Assembly (NCBI RefSeq): GCF_002259745.1
Contig: NZ_MWWW01000002.1
Coordinates: 124,106 to 188,105 of the forward strand
Length of the DNA: 64,000 nucleotides
DNA from: Bifidobacterium myosotis
GTDB taxonomy: Bacteria > Actinomycetota > Actinomycetes > Actinomycetales > Bifidobacteriaceae
Reading direction: 5' to 3'
Shown here: positions 26,679-35,152 of the stretch, piece after piece
Layout: each line of letters starts with the position of its first letter
How positions within the stretch are numbered: the first letter of the stretch is position 1
The notes under the pieces: model-generated
What the model was told of the DNA's origin: nothing
What the model saw: the letters and a program-made list of their open reading frames with translations, nothing else
The model's database searches: none
Program-made: the position numbers and the translations under genes

Positions 26679-26886
26679 CTTTCTCGTCTGCAAGGGGTAG
26701 GTACACCGGTTGCGCGGAAAGCTATATCCGTTGCAAGGGGTAGGTGCTCAAGTAGACAGAGCCGGGAAACAGCGCAACGGCGTTGCGATGGCACGGCCGA
26801 TACTCGCGGTTTGGCGCGCGAGGTACCCCTTGCAACGCAGATAGCTCCGGGGCGAAGGGGAAAAGTACCCCTTGCAAGGCAGATAG
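26679..26886. repeat. Family 2 repeat element, copy B
   Basis: Two forward motif copies (26679-26699, 26722-26742) and two reverse copies (26824-26844, 26866-26886). Start-to-start distances of 43, 102 and 42 bp equal those of copy A (7429-7635). Interiors share only short blocks such as CAAGTAGA. The element lies between recG and rsmD. Confidence 0.85.
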
Positions 26887-27010
26887 GTGGCGGATGGGCC
26901 TGACGAGTGACGAAGGTCACGGGCGATATGCCATGAGCGGTCGATGATGTTGTGCGCACCGATGATGTTCTGAGCGCCGACGATGCCGGGCAGCCGCTAG
27001 GCTGGTACGC

Positions 27011-27661
27011 ATGCGCGTAATTTCTGGACGATTCAAAGGTGTGGCGCTCGCCACCCCCAAAACCGGCACCCGTCCCACCACGGACCGCACCAAGGAAGCC
27101 ATCTTCTCCCATCTCGACTCGTGGGGTGTGCTGGACGACGCCCGCGTGCTGGATCTCTTCGCCGGCACGGGCGCGCTCGGCATCGAGGCGTTGAGCCGCG
27201 GGGCGCGGGAGCTGGTGGCTGTGGAATCCTCCAGACCGGCCGCGGCTCTCATCACCAAGACGCTGGCCCAATTGCAGCGGAACCGTTCGTGGACCACTGA
27301 CCTGAAGGCCCGCGTATTGGCCAAAAAGGCGGAAGCCGTGGCAGGCGGATTCGGCGAGCCGTTCGATCTCATCATGATCGATCCGCCGTATGCCTATGAG
27401 ACCGAGTCCTGCAACCAGTTGCTCGCCGATTTGGCCGCAGGCAGCGCCACCAACGACCATACGGTGATTATGCTGGAGCGATCGGTCCGCTCGGACGCCC
27501 CAACCGCGCCCGAAGGTTGGGAGATCACCGAAAGCCGCAACTACGGCGAAACGGCCGTGTTCTACATCGAGCCGATTGTCGAGGACGACGAGGACGGAGA
27601 AAGCGACGCGGACGGCGCGGGCGACAAGAACAATGAGAACGGTGAAGGAGACCGAAGGTAA
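27011..27661 (+). CDS. rsmD: 16S rRNA (guanine(966)-N(2))-methyltransferase RsmD
   Basis: A 216-residue class I SAM-dependent methyltransferase that modifies G966 of 16S rRNA. MRVISGRFKGVALATPKTGTRPTTDRTKEAIFSHL is the family N-terminus; VLDLFAGTGALGIEALSRGA is SAM motif I, and DLIMIDPPYAYE carries the catalytic DPPY tetrad. The C-terminus has an acidic extension of about 30 residues. TAGGCT lies 7 nt before the ATG (leaderless-type). It converges on trmD with a 23-bp gap. Confidence 0.95.
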   Translation: MRVISGRFKGVALATPKTGTRPTTDRTKEAIFSHLDSWGVLDDARVLDLFAGTGALGIEALSRGARELVAVESSRPAAALITKTLAQLQRNRSWTTDLKARVLAKKAEAVAGGFGEPFDLIMIDPPYAYETESCNQLLADLAAGSATNDHTVIMLERSVRSDAPTAPEGWEITESRNYGETAVFYIEPIVEDDEDGESDADGAGDKNNENGEGDRR

Positions 27662-27684
27662 GGAATACGCCCTGTTACATCAGG

Positions 27685-28602
27685 TCAGTCGGCCAACCGG
27701 CGCGGATGGGTGGCGGAGACCTCCCACCCCAGTGACATCAGGGTCTTACGGTCGGCCTTGTCCAACGCCTTGCAGTCCAGCGCCTCGATGAGGTCCGGGC
27801 GGATTTCGGCGGTGCGGGCCAGCGCCTCGTCGCGGCGGAAGCGATCCACCTTGCCGTGGTCGCCGGAAAGCAGCACCTCCGGGACCGCTAGGCCGCGCCA
27901 CACGGCGGGTTTCGTATATTGCCGGTGCTCGAGTAACGCGCCCTCGCCGGTGTAGGATTCCTCCACAATCGAGTCGGGATTGCCCATGAACCCCGGCATC
28001 AGACGGGTGATGGCCTCCACCATCACGGAAACGGCCACTTCGCCGCCGTTGAGCACGTAGTCGCCGATCGAGTATTCGCGTACGTCGATGCCCTGCGCGC
28101 GGTAATAGTCGGGGATACGCGCGTCATACCCCTCGTAGCGTCCGCACCCGAACAGCAGGTGTCCGGCATGGCTGAGCTCGGTGGCGTCGCTCTGGGTGAA
28201 CAGCGGTGCGGAGGGGTTCGGGAAGATGAGCACCGGGGCATCGCTCGCCGGAATGGTGGCTGGTTGTGACATAGAGGAGGACGTTTCCGCCGGTTCCCAT
28301 CCAGGTTCCGGACCGGATTGTGGGGTAACCGCGTCCGTTTCGCCGTTGCCTCCGGCACACACGTCGGGCGTATTCAACCCGAGCAGCTCATCGAGGCATT
28401 CAGCCCAGACCTCGGGCTTCATCACCATGCCCGCGCCGCCGCCCACCGGCGTATCGTCCACCGAATGATGCACGTCATGGGTCCAGTCGCGCAGGTTGTG
28501 CGCCTTGACCTCCAACAGGCCCTTCGCCTGCGCCTTGCCCATCAGACTCAGCCCGAACACGTCGAAATACTCGGGGAACACGCTCACGATATCGATCTTC
28601 AT
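27685..28602 (-). CDS. trmD: tRNA (guanine(37)-N(1))-methyltransferase TrmD
   Basis: A 305-residue SPOUT-class methyltransferase that makes m1G37 and protects against frameshifting. MKIDIVSVFPEYFDVFGLSLMGKA, DDTPVGGGAGMVMKPE, LLFGCGRYEGYDARIPDYY and the knot motif EYSIGDYVLNGGEVAVSVMVEAI are all intact. About 45 extra residues rich in Gly/Pro/Ser sit near residues 75-120, just before the PVLIFPNPSA strand. TAGGCT lies 7 nt before the ATG, overlapping a GGAG that could also act as a ribosome-binding site. It is not in the usual rpsP-rimM-trmD-rplS cluster here. Confidence 0.95.
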   Translation of the reverse strand: MKIDIVSVFPEYFDVFGLSLMGKAQAKGLLEVKAHNLRDWTHDVHHSVDDTPVGGGAGMVMKPEVWAECLDELLGLNTPDVCAGGNGETDAVTPQSGPEPGWEPAETSSSMSQPATIPASDAPVLIFPNPSAPLFTQSDATELSHAGHLLFGCGRYEGYDARIPDYYRAQGIDVREYSIGDYVLNGGEVAVSVMVEAITRLMPGFMGNPDSIVEESYTGEGALLEHRQYTKPAVWRGLAVPEVLLSGDHGKVDRFRRDEALARTAEIRPDLIEALDCKALDKADRKTLMSLGWEVSATHPRRLAD

Positions 28603-28660
28603 GCGCTCCAGCCTAACGGTAGGCCCGCCCGCATTACACGCCCATCACTACACTATTGCG

Positions 28661-30304
28661 ATGATGAATACGACGATGAACCTCCCCACACGAAAGAAGC
28701 CCGAGGTGCTGGCCCCGGCCGGCAACCTGCGCGGCCTCAAGACGGCCGTGGACTACGGCGCCGACGCGGTCTACTGCGGCGGCAAGGCCTTCGGCATGCG
28801 CTCGGCCCCCAGGAACCTGAGCCTCGAGGACTTCGAGGAGGGTTCGCGCTACGCCCACGAGCACGGCGCCCGCGTATACGTGACCTGCAACGTGCTCCCG
28901 CGCAACAACGAGATCGAAGCCATGCGCGAGTATGTCGGCCAGCTCAAGGACACCGGCGTGGACGCACTGATCGTCTCGGATATCGGCGTGATGCTCATGG
29001 CCCGGCAGGTGGCCCCGAACCTCGAACTGCATGTGTCCACCCAGGCGGGCGTGACCAACTATCAGGCCGCTAACGCCTTCTACGAGCTTGGTGCCCGTCG
29101 TGTGGTGCTGGCCCGCGAGATGGACCTGCAGGCCGTGCGCGACATCCGCGCCAACATCCCCGACGACCTCGACATCGAGTGCTTCGTCCACGGTGCCATG
29201 TGCATGGCCTTCTCCGGCCGCTGCCTGTTCTCCAACTATCTCACCGGCCGCGACGGCAACCATGGCGAATGCGCCCAGCCGTGCCGCTGGAAGTACTCGA
29301 TCGTGGAGGAGAAGCGCCCCGGCCAGTACTTCCCGATCGAGCAGACCGAGAACGGCGCCTACCTGTTCAACTCGCAGGACATGAACATGCTCGAGCATCT
29401 GGACGACCTCATCGACTCCGGCGCCACGAGCCTCAAGATCGAGGGGCGCGCGAAAAGCGCGTACTACATCGCCGCAATGACCAACGCCTACAAGACCGCG
29501 GTCAACGAGTACATGGTCCAGCGCGGCTTCGAATCCGCGGACGGCACGGTGCTCAAGCCCTTCCATGACCGGGTGATTCGCCCGACCGACCCCGACTACG
29601 CCGAGGCGACCGCCGAGTTCGGTCAGGATCAGGTGACGCGCAATGCGGATAAGGCTTTCGCCGGAGTGGCGGATGACGGTTACGAGCGTCCTGGCGTTGC
29701 ATCGGCTGGCCGGCCGACTTCAGCCGGAACCGAGGAAGGAACCGAGGAGTCAGTCCGCTCGCAGTCCGGACTATTGGCTGAGCCCGATGACCTGAGCTAC
29801 CACGCCCGTTCCACCCGACGCAAGTCCAACACGGCCGCCGAAGCCATCGAAACCGACTGGCAGCATGCGGCTGTTCGCCCGGCGCCGCACGTCAGCCTGC
29901 CCGAATGGCTGATCGAGGAGCCCGACAAGGTGGCGCACCGCGACTACTCCACCGGCTTCTACTACCCGGAGCACAAGGTCACGCAGAACACCGACCGCTC
30001 CGCCTACTTCCGTTCATGGATGGTGGTGGGCGAGGTGCTGAGCTGGAGCGCCGATGAAGGCGGCCGCGTCACCCTGATGAGCCGCAACAAGATCGAGCCC
30101 GGCCAGCACGTCGAGTTCCTATTGCCGGGCGCGCAGCCGCTGGCCTACACCGTGCCGGACAGCGGTCTGAGGGACGCGGACGGCGTGCCGGTGCCCGCCA
30201 TCAACAACCCCGCGCACGTCTTCTCGATGCCGTGCCCGCATCCGGTGCCGATCAACGCCGCCATCCGCTCGCGCACCAAGCGCCCCACCCTCAAGGCCGA
30301 ATAG
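28661..30304 (+). CDS. U32-family protein, TrhP-like tRNA hydroxylation enzyme
   Basis: A 547-residue U32 protein. Such proteins (TrhP/YegQ, RlhA, UbiU/V) are now tied to prephenate-dependent RNA or quinone hydroxylation rather than proteolysis. The signature ECFVHGAMCMAFSGRCLFSNYLTGRDGNHGECAQPCRWKY, with its iron-sulfur cysteines, and the N-terminal PEVLAPAGNLRGLKTAVDYGADAVYCGG are intact. A 90-residue Ser/Thr/Glu-rich insert (about 325-415) separates the barrel from a C-terminal beta domain typical of TrhP. TACACT lies 6 nt before the ATG with no Shine-Dalgarno. The laccase-domain gene follows 14 bp downstream, so the two are probably co-transcribed. Confidence 0.87.
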   Translation: MMNTTMNLPTRKKPEVLAPAGNLRGLKTAVDYGADAVYCGGKAFGMRSAPRNLSLEDFEEGSRYAHEHGARVYVTCNVLPRNNEIEAMREYVGQLKDTGVDALIVSDIGVMLMARQVAPNLELHVSTQAGVTNYQAANAFYELGARRVVLAREMDLQAVRDIRANIPDDLDIECFVHGAMCMAFSGRCLFSNYLTGRDGNHGECAQPCRWKYSIVEEKRPGQYFPIEQTENGAYLFNSQDMNMLEHLDDLIDSGATSLKIEGRAKSAYYIAAMTNAYKTAVNEYMVQRGFESADGTVLKPFHDRVIRPTDPDYAEATAEFGQDQVTRNADKAFAGVADDGYERPGVASAGRPTSAGTEEGTEESVRSQSGLLAEPDDLSYHARSTRRKSNTAAEAIETDWQHAAVRPAPHVSLPEWLIEEPDKVAHRDYSTGFYYPEHKVTQNTDRSAYFRSWMVVGEVLSWSADEGGRVTLMSRNKIEPGQHVEFLLPGAQPLAYTVPDSGLRDADGVPVPAINNPAHVFSMPCPHPVPINAAIRSRTKRPTLKAE

Positions 30305-30318
30305 GAAGGACCAGCGAC

Positions 30319-31317
30319 ATGGCCGAATACAGTGATGAGATTCTCGACTCCAACGCGATCAGCTCCACCGATCCGGAGGGCCGCCCGATTCCGGTGACCA
30401 TCCCCATCGCCCTTGCGCCGGGCGTCACCGTGGTCTATACCACCCGTCTCGGAGGCCTCAGCACCGGCGACTACGGCAACCTCAATCTCGGCGGCAAAGC
30501 GGGCGACGACCCGCAGGCCGTGCGTTCCAACCGCATGGCCCTCGAGGAGGCCGTCGGCGCGCCGCTGTCGCTCGTCTCCCAAGTGCACTCCGCCGTGGCG
30601 GTGGACATCGATGAGACCTACGAATCCAACGCGCCGTTTGGTTTTGACGCCTCGGGCACCAAGGATGATGAGGACGGCGAGGCAGCCCCGTCCGCCGTTA
30701 CGGTGCTGGAGGCGGACGGTCAGGTCACCTCCCAGACGGGCATCGCGCTGGGCATGTTCGCCGCCGATTGTCTGCCGGTGCTCATGGCCGATCCGGTCGC
30801 CGGCATCATCGGCGCGGCGCACTGCGGCCGCCGAGGCCTCGAACGCGGGGTGATCGGTTCGACTGTCGAGCTGATGACAGACAAGGGCGCCGACCCTGCC
30901 CGCATCATCGCCACGCTTGGCCCGCGCATCTGCGGCGACTGCTACGAGGTGGGCGACGAGATCGCCGACTCGTTCGTCAAGCGCTTCCCCCTGACCAAGA
31001 CCGAGACCCGTTTCGGCGGGGCGGGCATCGACATCGCCGAGGCCGCGATGATTGATCTGGCCTTCGCCGGCGTGCATCAGGTCGTCGATTCCATGCCGCG
31101 CGTACACGCCGCCACCGAATACCTGGAAGAGGACGTGGAGCTCGCCGAACTGTGCCGCACGGATGGCGAGGGGCCGGCTTCGCTGGCGGAACGCATCGGC
31201 GCAATCGAACACAGCATGTGCACGCTTGAAAACCCGCTGTGGTACTCCCACCGCCGCGCCGTGCTCGCAGGCAAGACCCACGAGGGGCGCATGCTCGCCC
31301 TGATCGTGCGCTCCTGA
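30319..31317 (+). CDS. Laccase-domain (YfiH/LACC1, PgeF) protein
   Basis: A 332-residue protein of the multicopper polyphenol oxidase/YfiH family; bacterial members include PgeF, which corrects misincorporated L-Ser in peptidoglycan precursors, and purine nucleoside phosphorylase-like enzymes. The metal-site residues are visible: SQVHSAVAVD (His), FAADCLPVLMAD (Cys) and AAHCGRRGLERG (His), followed by GPRICGDCYEVGDE. An acidic insert lies near residues 110-135. AGGAAGGA precedes the ATG by 7 nt. Second gene of the TrhP-like unit. Confidence 0.85.
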   Translation: MAEYSDEILDSNAISSTDPEGRPIPVTIPIALAPGVTVVYTTRLGGLSTGDYGNLNLGGKAGDDPQAVRSNRMALEEAVGAPLSLVSQVHSAVAVDIDETYESNAPFGFDASGTKDDEDGEAAPSAVTVLEADGQVTSQTGIALGMFAADCLPVLMADPVAGIIGAAHCGRRGLERGVIGSTVELMTDKGADPARIIATLGPRICGDCYEVGDEIADSFVKRFPLTKTETRFGGAGIDIAEAAMIDLAFAGVHQVVDSMPRVHAATEYLEEDVELAELCRTDGEGPASLAERIGAIEHSMCTLENPLWYSHRRAVLAGKTHEGRMLALIVRS

Positions 31318-31503
31318 GGCACCTCGATACGGCCAGACTCCCCGATACAGCCGAGATTTCCGCAGTGCTCTTCCGATGGCAGACGGTTCGCGGTCGAGTG
31401 CCATCGGCGATTGGCCGGCGGCGCGGCGTGCTCGGATACGGCGTGCCTGAATACGGTCGTTCGGCGCCTGCAATCGCTGATCGGTCAAGGAAATTCCGTG
31501 CAG

Positions 31504-31529
31504 AATGGTGTGGGCTTGCTCACACCATT
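31504..31529. promoter_or_regulatory. 9-bp perfect inverted repeat upstream of ispD
   Basis: AATGGTGTG and CACACCATT around an 8-nt centre, 28 bp before the ispD ATG. Could be an operator or the terminator of the upstream unit; no T-run. Confidence 0.4.
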
Positions 31530-31556
31530 CGAGGGCACGTTCTACGGTGAGGCATT

Positions 31557-32465
31557 ATGACGCAGAGAGAATCAGAGACTTCCGCATCGTTGGCGACTTC
31601 GTTGGACGCTTCCGAGGCGACTCCGCAGACGCCTATGGTGCAATCGGAGCCGTCGCCGGTCCTGCCGGCACAGCATGTGCCGGTGGTGGCCGTGGTGCTT
31701 GCGGCCGGATTCGGCACCCGGTTCGACCCGGACAACCCCAAGCAGCTCGTCTCCGTGGGCGGCAAGCCCATCGTGTGCTGGAGCATCGAAGCGTTCGAGC
31801 GCTGCCCGCGCGTGAGCGACATCGTGGTGGTGGTCAACGCCAAGGTGCGTGACACGGTCGAGTCGCTCATCGGGGAATACGGCTACAGCAAGGTCCGCGT
31901 CGTGATCGACGGCGGCGCCGAACGCGTGGACAGTACCGCTGCGGCGCTCGACACGCTTGCGGCCGCCGGCATTCCCGACGATGCCAAGATCCTCATCCAT
32001 GATGCCGTCCGTCCGTTCGTGGCGCAGTCCGCCATCGATGGGTCCATTGACGCGCTCGACCAGTTCAAGGCCGCCACCGTGGCATACGCCTCCACCGACA
32101 CCATCCTGCTTACGCAGGATCTGGGCGATCTCAAGGTGATCCGTTCGGTGCCGGACCGCGCGGACTCCTACCGTGCGCAGACCCCGCAGTCGTTCCGCTT
32201 CTCCACGATTCGTCACGCCTACGAGCTGGCGGCCGCCGACCCGGACTTCCATCCCACCGACGACACGCGAGTGGTGGTGGACTACCTGCCGGATGAACCG
32301 GTTGCCATCGTGGGCGGCTCGGAGACCAACCTCAAGATCACCACGCTGGCGGACATCCCCACCGCCGAGCGTATCGCCGAGGACCTGCTCGGCCGCGATC
32401 CCAAGGAGGAGGCCCGTGCCCGCATGCATGCCCTGCTCGCCCAAGCCGCCGGCCAGCTGCGCTAG
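31557..32465 (+). CDS. ispD: 2-C-methyl-D-erythritol 4-phosphate cytidylyltransferase
   Basis: A 302-residue nucleotidyltransferase of the MEP isoprenoid pathway, transferring CMP from CTP to MEP. VVLAAGFGTRFDPDNPKQLVSVGGKPIV is the CTP-binding Gly-rich loop with the catalytic Arg and Lys, HDAVRPFV and TPQSFRFSTIRHAYE are family signatures, and GSETNLKITTLADI is the C-terminal motif. A 40-residue Ser/Thr/Pro-rich N-terminal extension is unusual. A ribitol-phosphate cytidylyltransferase (TarI) is the alternative, but no teichoic acid genes are nearby. A TACGGT hexamer lies 8 nt before the ATG. Confidence 0.9.
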   Translation: MTQRESETSASLATSLDASEATPQTPMVQSEPSPVLPAQHVPVVAVVLAAGFGTRFDPDNPKQLVSVGGKPIVCWSIEAFERCPRVSDIVVVVNAKVRDTVESLIGEYGYSKVRVVIDGGAERVDSTAAALDTLAAAGIPDDAKILIHDAVRPFVAQSAIDGSIDALDQFKAATVAYASTDTILLTQDLGDLKVIRSVPDRADSYRAQTPQSFRFSTIRHAYELAAADPDFHPTDDTRVVVDYLPDEPVAIVGGSETNLKITTLADIPTAERIAEDLLGRDPKEEARARMHALLAQAAGQLR

Positions 32466-32615
32466 CATGCCGCGTCGGAGGGGTGCCCGGCCCCTTGTCT
32501 TCGGCCTCCTGACAAGAGGAGTCGCACTATAATCAGCGAACTTCCGGCGCGGACGCCGGGCGATGCCTGGTGCCGCATACTGGCCTCCCGCGCCGGAGCC
32601 GCTAGACTGGAAGCT

Positions 32616-33293
32616 ATGCGTGAACTCAATGTGGTGATGTCCGGATTCGACCATTACGACGGTGTGGAGGTTAATCCGGCCTACGAAGTGCCCACGGCCC
32701 TGGCCGCCCAAGGGTTGGGCGACCCGTCCGGTCCGGATGATTCGCTCGGCAGTGTCGAGGTGACCATCCATGCCGTGAGCCTTCCGGTGAGCTTCGCCAA
32801 GGCGTGGCCCACGCTGCTCGAGGCGATTGAGGCCGTCCATCCCGACATCGTCATCGCCACGGGCCTCAAGCATGCGGCACGCAGCGTGATGCTCGAGCGG
32901 TGCGCCACGAACCTCATGGACGCGGCCCGGCCGGACGCCGACAACGTGATTCCGCGCCGTGAGCCCATCGACCCGGACGGCCCGGCCGCCTACTGGACGC
33001 GCTTGCCCCTGCGCTCCATCCTCAAGGACTTCACCATCGACTCGATTCCCGCGACCCTGAGCTCGGACGCCGGCACTTTCGTGTGTAACTCGCTGTTCTA
33101 CAACCTGCTCAACTGGATGTCCACGCAGGACCGCGTGCTCGGCGGATTCGTGAGCTTCCCGCTCGTCGGCCCGGCCCATTCCAGCCAGCACGGACTGCCG
33201 CTGGACCAGCAGATCGCCGCCGGCCGCGACGTGGTACGCGAGACGGTGCGCTACTACCTCAAGCCCTCCAACGCCGACATCCTCATCGCCTGA
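32616..33293 (+). CDS. pcp: Pyroglutamyl-peptidase I-like cysteine peptidase with a substituted catalytic His
   Basis: A 225-residue C15 family protein, which normally removes N-terminal pyroglutamate. The Cys is intact (SSDAGTFVCNSLFYNLL, Cys157), and Glu94 in MLERCATNL matches the catalytic Glu. The usual GFIHVP segment bearing the catalytic His reads GGFVSFP, so Ser180 replaces it; His188 and His192 lie close by. The usual GQAGGR-type loop also differs (GLKHAAR). It may be a divergent peptidase or have lost activity. TAGACT lies 7 nt before the ATG (leaderless-type). Confidence 0.82.
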   Translation: MRELNVVMSGFDHYDGVEVNPAYEVPTALAAQGLGDPSGPDDSLGSVEVTIHAVSLPVSFAKAWPTLLEAIEAVHPDIVIATGLKHAARSVMLERCATNLMDAARPDADNVIPRREPIDPDGPAAYWTRLPLRSILKDFTIDSIPATLSSDAGTFVCNSLFYNLLNWMSTQDRVLGGFVSFPLVGPAHSSQHGLPLDQQIAAGRDVVRETVRYYLKPSNADILIA

Positions 33294-33475
33294 CGCATCG
33301 TCTGAAAAACTAGGAAACGCCGGTCCGTCACCGGGGTCGTGGGCGGGGAATAGAACACGGTTCGCACGCATTGTAACGATTGCACAACGCATGGCGCGGT
33401 ACAGCTCCACTATGCGCTACAGTGCATGAGTACGCGCCAAGGGGCGCATGTGTTGGGCGAAAGGAACATACAGCC

Positions 33476-34975
33476 ATGGTGGATCGTTTCCCGGTGGTGC
33501 TGCGAGGATATGACAAGGAAAAGGTGGATGCGGCGTTCGACGCCACCCAGGAGAGCCTGAACCGGGCCCAGCAGACGCTGGCCAGCATGCGCGAGCAGAT
33601 CGCGGCGGACGACGACCGCATCCTGCAGCTGCAGGCGCAGCTTCAGGAGGAGAAGAACAAGAAGCCCGAAGGCAACACCTTCGCATCCCTCGGTGCGAAC
33701 GCCCAGCAGATGCTCGCCTCCGCCGAACAGACCAGCGCCGAGCTGCTCGAACGCGCCAAGCAGGACGCTTCGTCCACCCGCATCAGCGCTCAGGCTCAGG
33801 CCGAGACGCTGATCAACAATGCCAAGCTGGATGCCAAGCACATCGTGGATGACGCCAACGCCAAGGCCACCTCCATCCTGCAAAACGCCACCAATCAGGC
33901 CAAGTCGGTCACCACTTCCGCCAACGAGGACGCCGCCCAGCTGCGCGACCGCACCGCCAAGGACGTCGCCGAGCAGCGCCAGACCGTGGAGCTCGAGCTG
34001 AGCAACGCCCGCGAGGAGCACAACAAGAAGCTCGCCTCCGAGCGTTCCACGCAGGAACGCGAGATCGCGGACATGAAGGCGGAGGCCACGCGCAAGGTTG
34101 CCGAGCTGCGTAAGAGCGCCAACGACGAGATCGCCAAGCTCAAGTCCGATTCCAACGACCAGATCGAGGCCGCCCTCGCCGAGGCCAACAAGAAGCTCGC
34201 CGATGTGCGCGAACAGGTCTCCAAGATGATGACCGAGGCCCAGCGCAAGGCCAGCGAGATCACCGACACGGCCAAGGCCAAGGCGCAGGAGATCACCGAT
34301 GAGGCCGAGGTGAGCCGCACCACGACGATGAGTCAGGTCAACGCCGAGGTGGAGCAGATCCGTAAGGACATCGCCGCCCAGCAGGACGAGGCCACGAAGA
34401 AGGTCAATGAGCTGCTGGCGCATCTCGAGGAGAGCCGCGCGGCCGCCAAGAAGGAGGCGGACGAGCTGGTCAGCCAGGCCAAGACCACGCGCGAGGAGGC
34501 GGATACGTATGCCGCAGCCAAGCGTCAGGAGGCCGACGAGCAGGCGGCGCAGATCGTGCGCAAGGCCGGCGAGGACGCGGATGCCCAGGTCGAGGAGCGT
34601 CGTGCGGCAGCCCAGAGCGAGCTGGATGGCCTGTCCAAGCACATCACCGAGCTGCAGCAGCGCGAGGCGGCCATCACCCAGCGTGTGTCCGAGCTCAAGG
34701 CGATGTTCTCCCAGGCGTTCGCCGGCTTTGCGTTCGGAGGCCCTGCCGCTCAGCCCGCGTCCCAGCCGGCTCCGCAGGACCAATCGCAGCCCGGTCAGAC
34801 GGACGAGCCGGTCGCTCCCGTGCCGCTGCCCGTCGTCAATCCGGTGCCCGGCGAAGCGGACGCGCCGACCGAGGTCGAAGCCGATGCCGAGGCTTCGCAC
34901 TCCCAGCACGGTGAGCATGAGTTCGAAGAGGGCGAAGAGCCCACTCAGGCCATTCCCCAGAACCAGAACCACTGA
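33476..34975 (+). CDS. DivIVA-like coiled-coil protein, probably polar growth or cytoskeletal
   Basis: A 499-residue protein. The N-terminus (FPVVLRGYDKEKVDAAFD) matches the DivIVA membrane-binding motif; residues about 25-420 are almost continuous heptad-rich coiled coil with many EA/KA repeats; the last 80 residues are Pro/Gln/Ala/Glu-rich and probably disordered. This layout resembles the actinobacterial Scy/FilP/DivIVA (Wag31) group that organises polar wall growth at the inner membrane. AAAGGAA precedes the ATG by about 9 nt. Monocistronic; a strong terminator follows. Confidence 0.82.
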   Translation: MVDRFPVVLRGYDKEKVDAAFDATQESLNRAQQTLASMREQIAADDDRILQLQAQLQEEKNKKPEGNTFASLGANAQQMLASAEQTSAELLERAKQDASSTRISAQAQAETLINNAKLDAKHIVDDANAKATSILQNATNQAKSVTTSANEDAAQLRDRTAKDVAEQRQTVELELSNAREEHNKKLASERSTQEREIADMKAEATRKVAELRKSANDEIAKLKSDSNDQIEAALAEANKKLADVREQVSKMMTEAQRKASEITDTAKAKAQEITDEAEVSRTTTMSQVNAEVEQIRKDIAAQQDEATKKVNELLAHLEESRAAAKKEADELVSQAKTTREEADTYAAAKRQEADEQAAQIVRKAGEDADAQVEERRAAAQSELDGLSKHITELQQREAAITQRVSELKAMFSQAFAGFAFGGPAAQPASQPAPQDQSQPGQTDEPVAPVPLPVVNPVPGEADAPTEVEADAEASHSQHGEHEFEEGEEPTQAIPQNQNH

Positions 34976-35073
34976 TTCCGTCGGGGTCACGGTTGCGGAT
35001 TTCAACGGTCGCTGCACTGGTGGCCTCTGCCGGCGGCGAATGACAAGCCGTCGATTAGACTACTAACGGCAAG

Positions 35074-35116
35074 ATGCGGCACCTGAGCCTTCGGGCCAGG
35101 TGCCGCATGCGTTTTT
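35074..35116 (+). terminator. Rho-independent terminator after the DivIVA-like gene
   Basis: Perfect 12-bp stem (35074-35085 and 35097-35108) with an inner GCCTTCGGGC loop, then GCGTTTTT. It is close to the pepC start, so the pepC promoter is probably within or just after it. Confidence 0.88.
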
Positions 35117-35152
35117 CGTGCCACAAGCACGCAATCCGAAGAAGGAGCAGAC

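Noticed and set aside
33410-35017. 535-codon minus-strand frame
   Set aside because: Antisense of the DivIVA-like coiled-coil gene; Leu/Gly-rich product typical of a shadow frame in GC-rich DNA.
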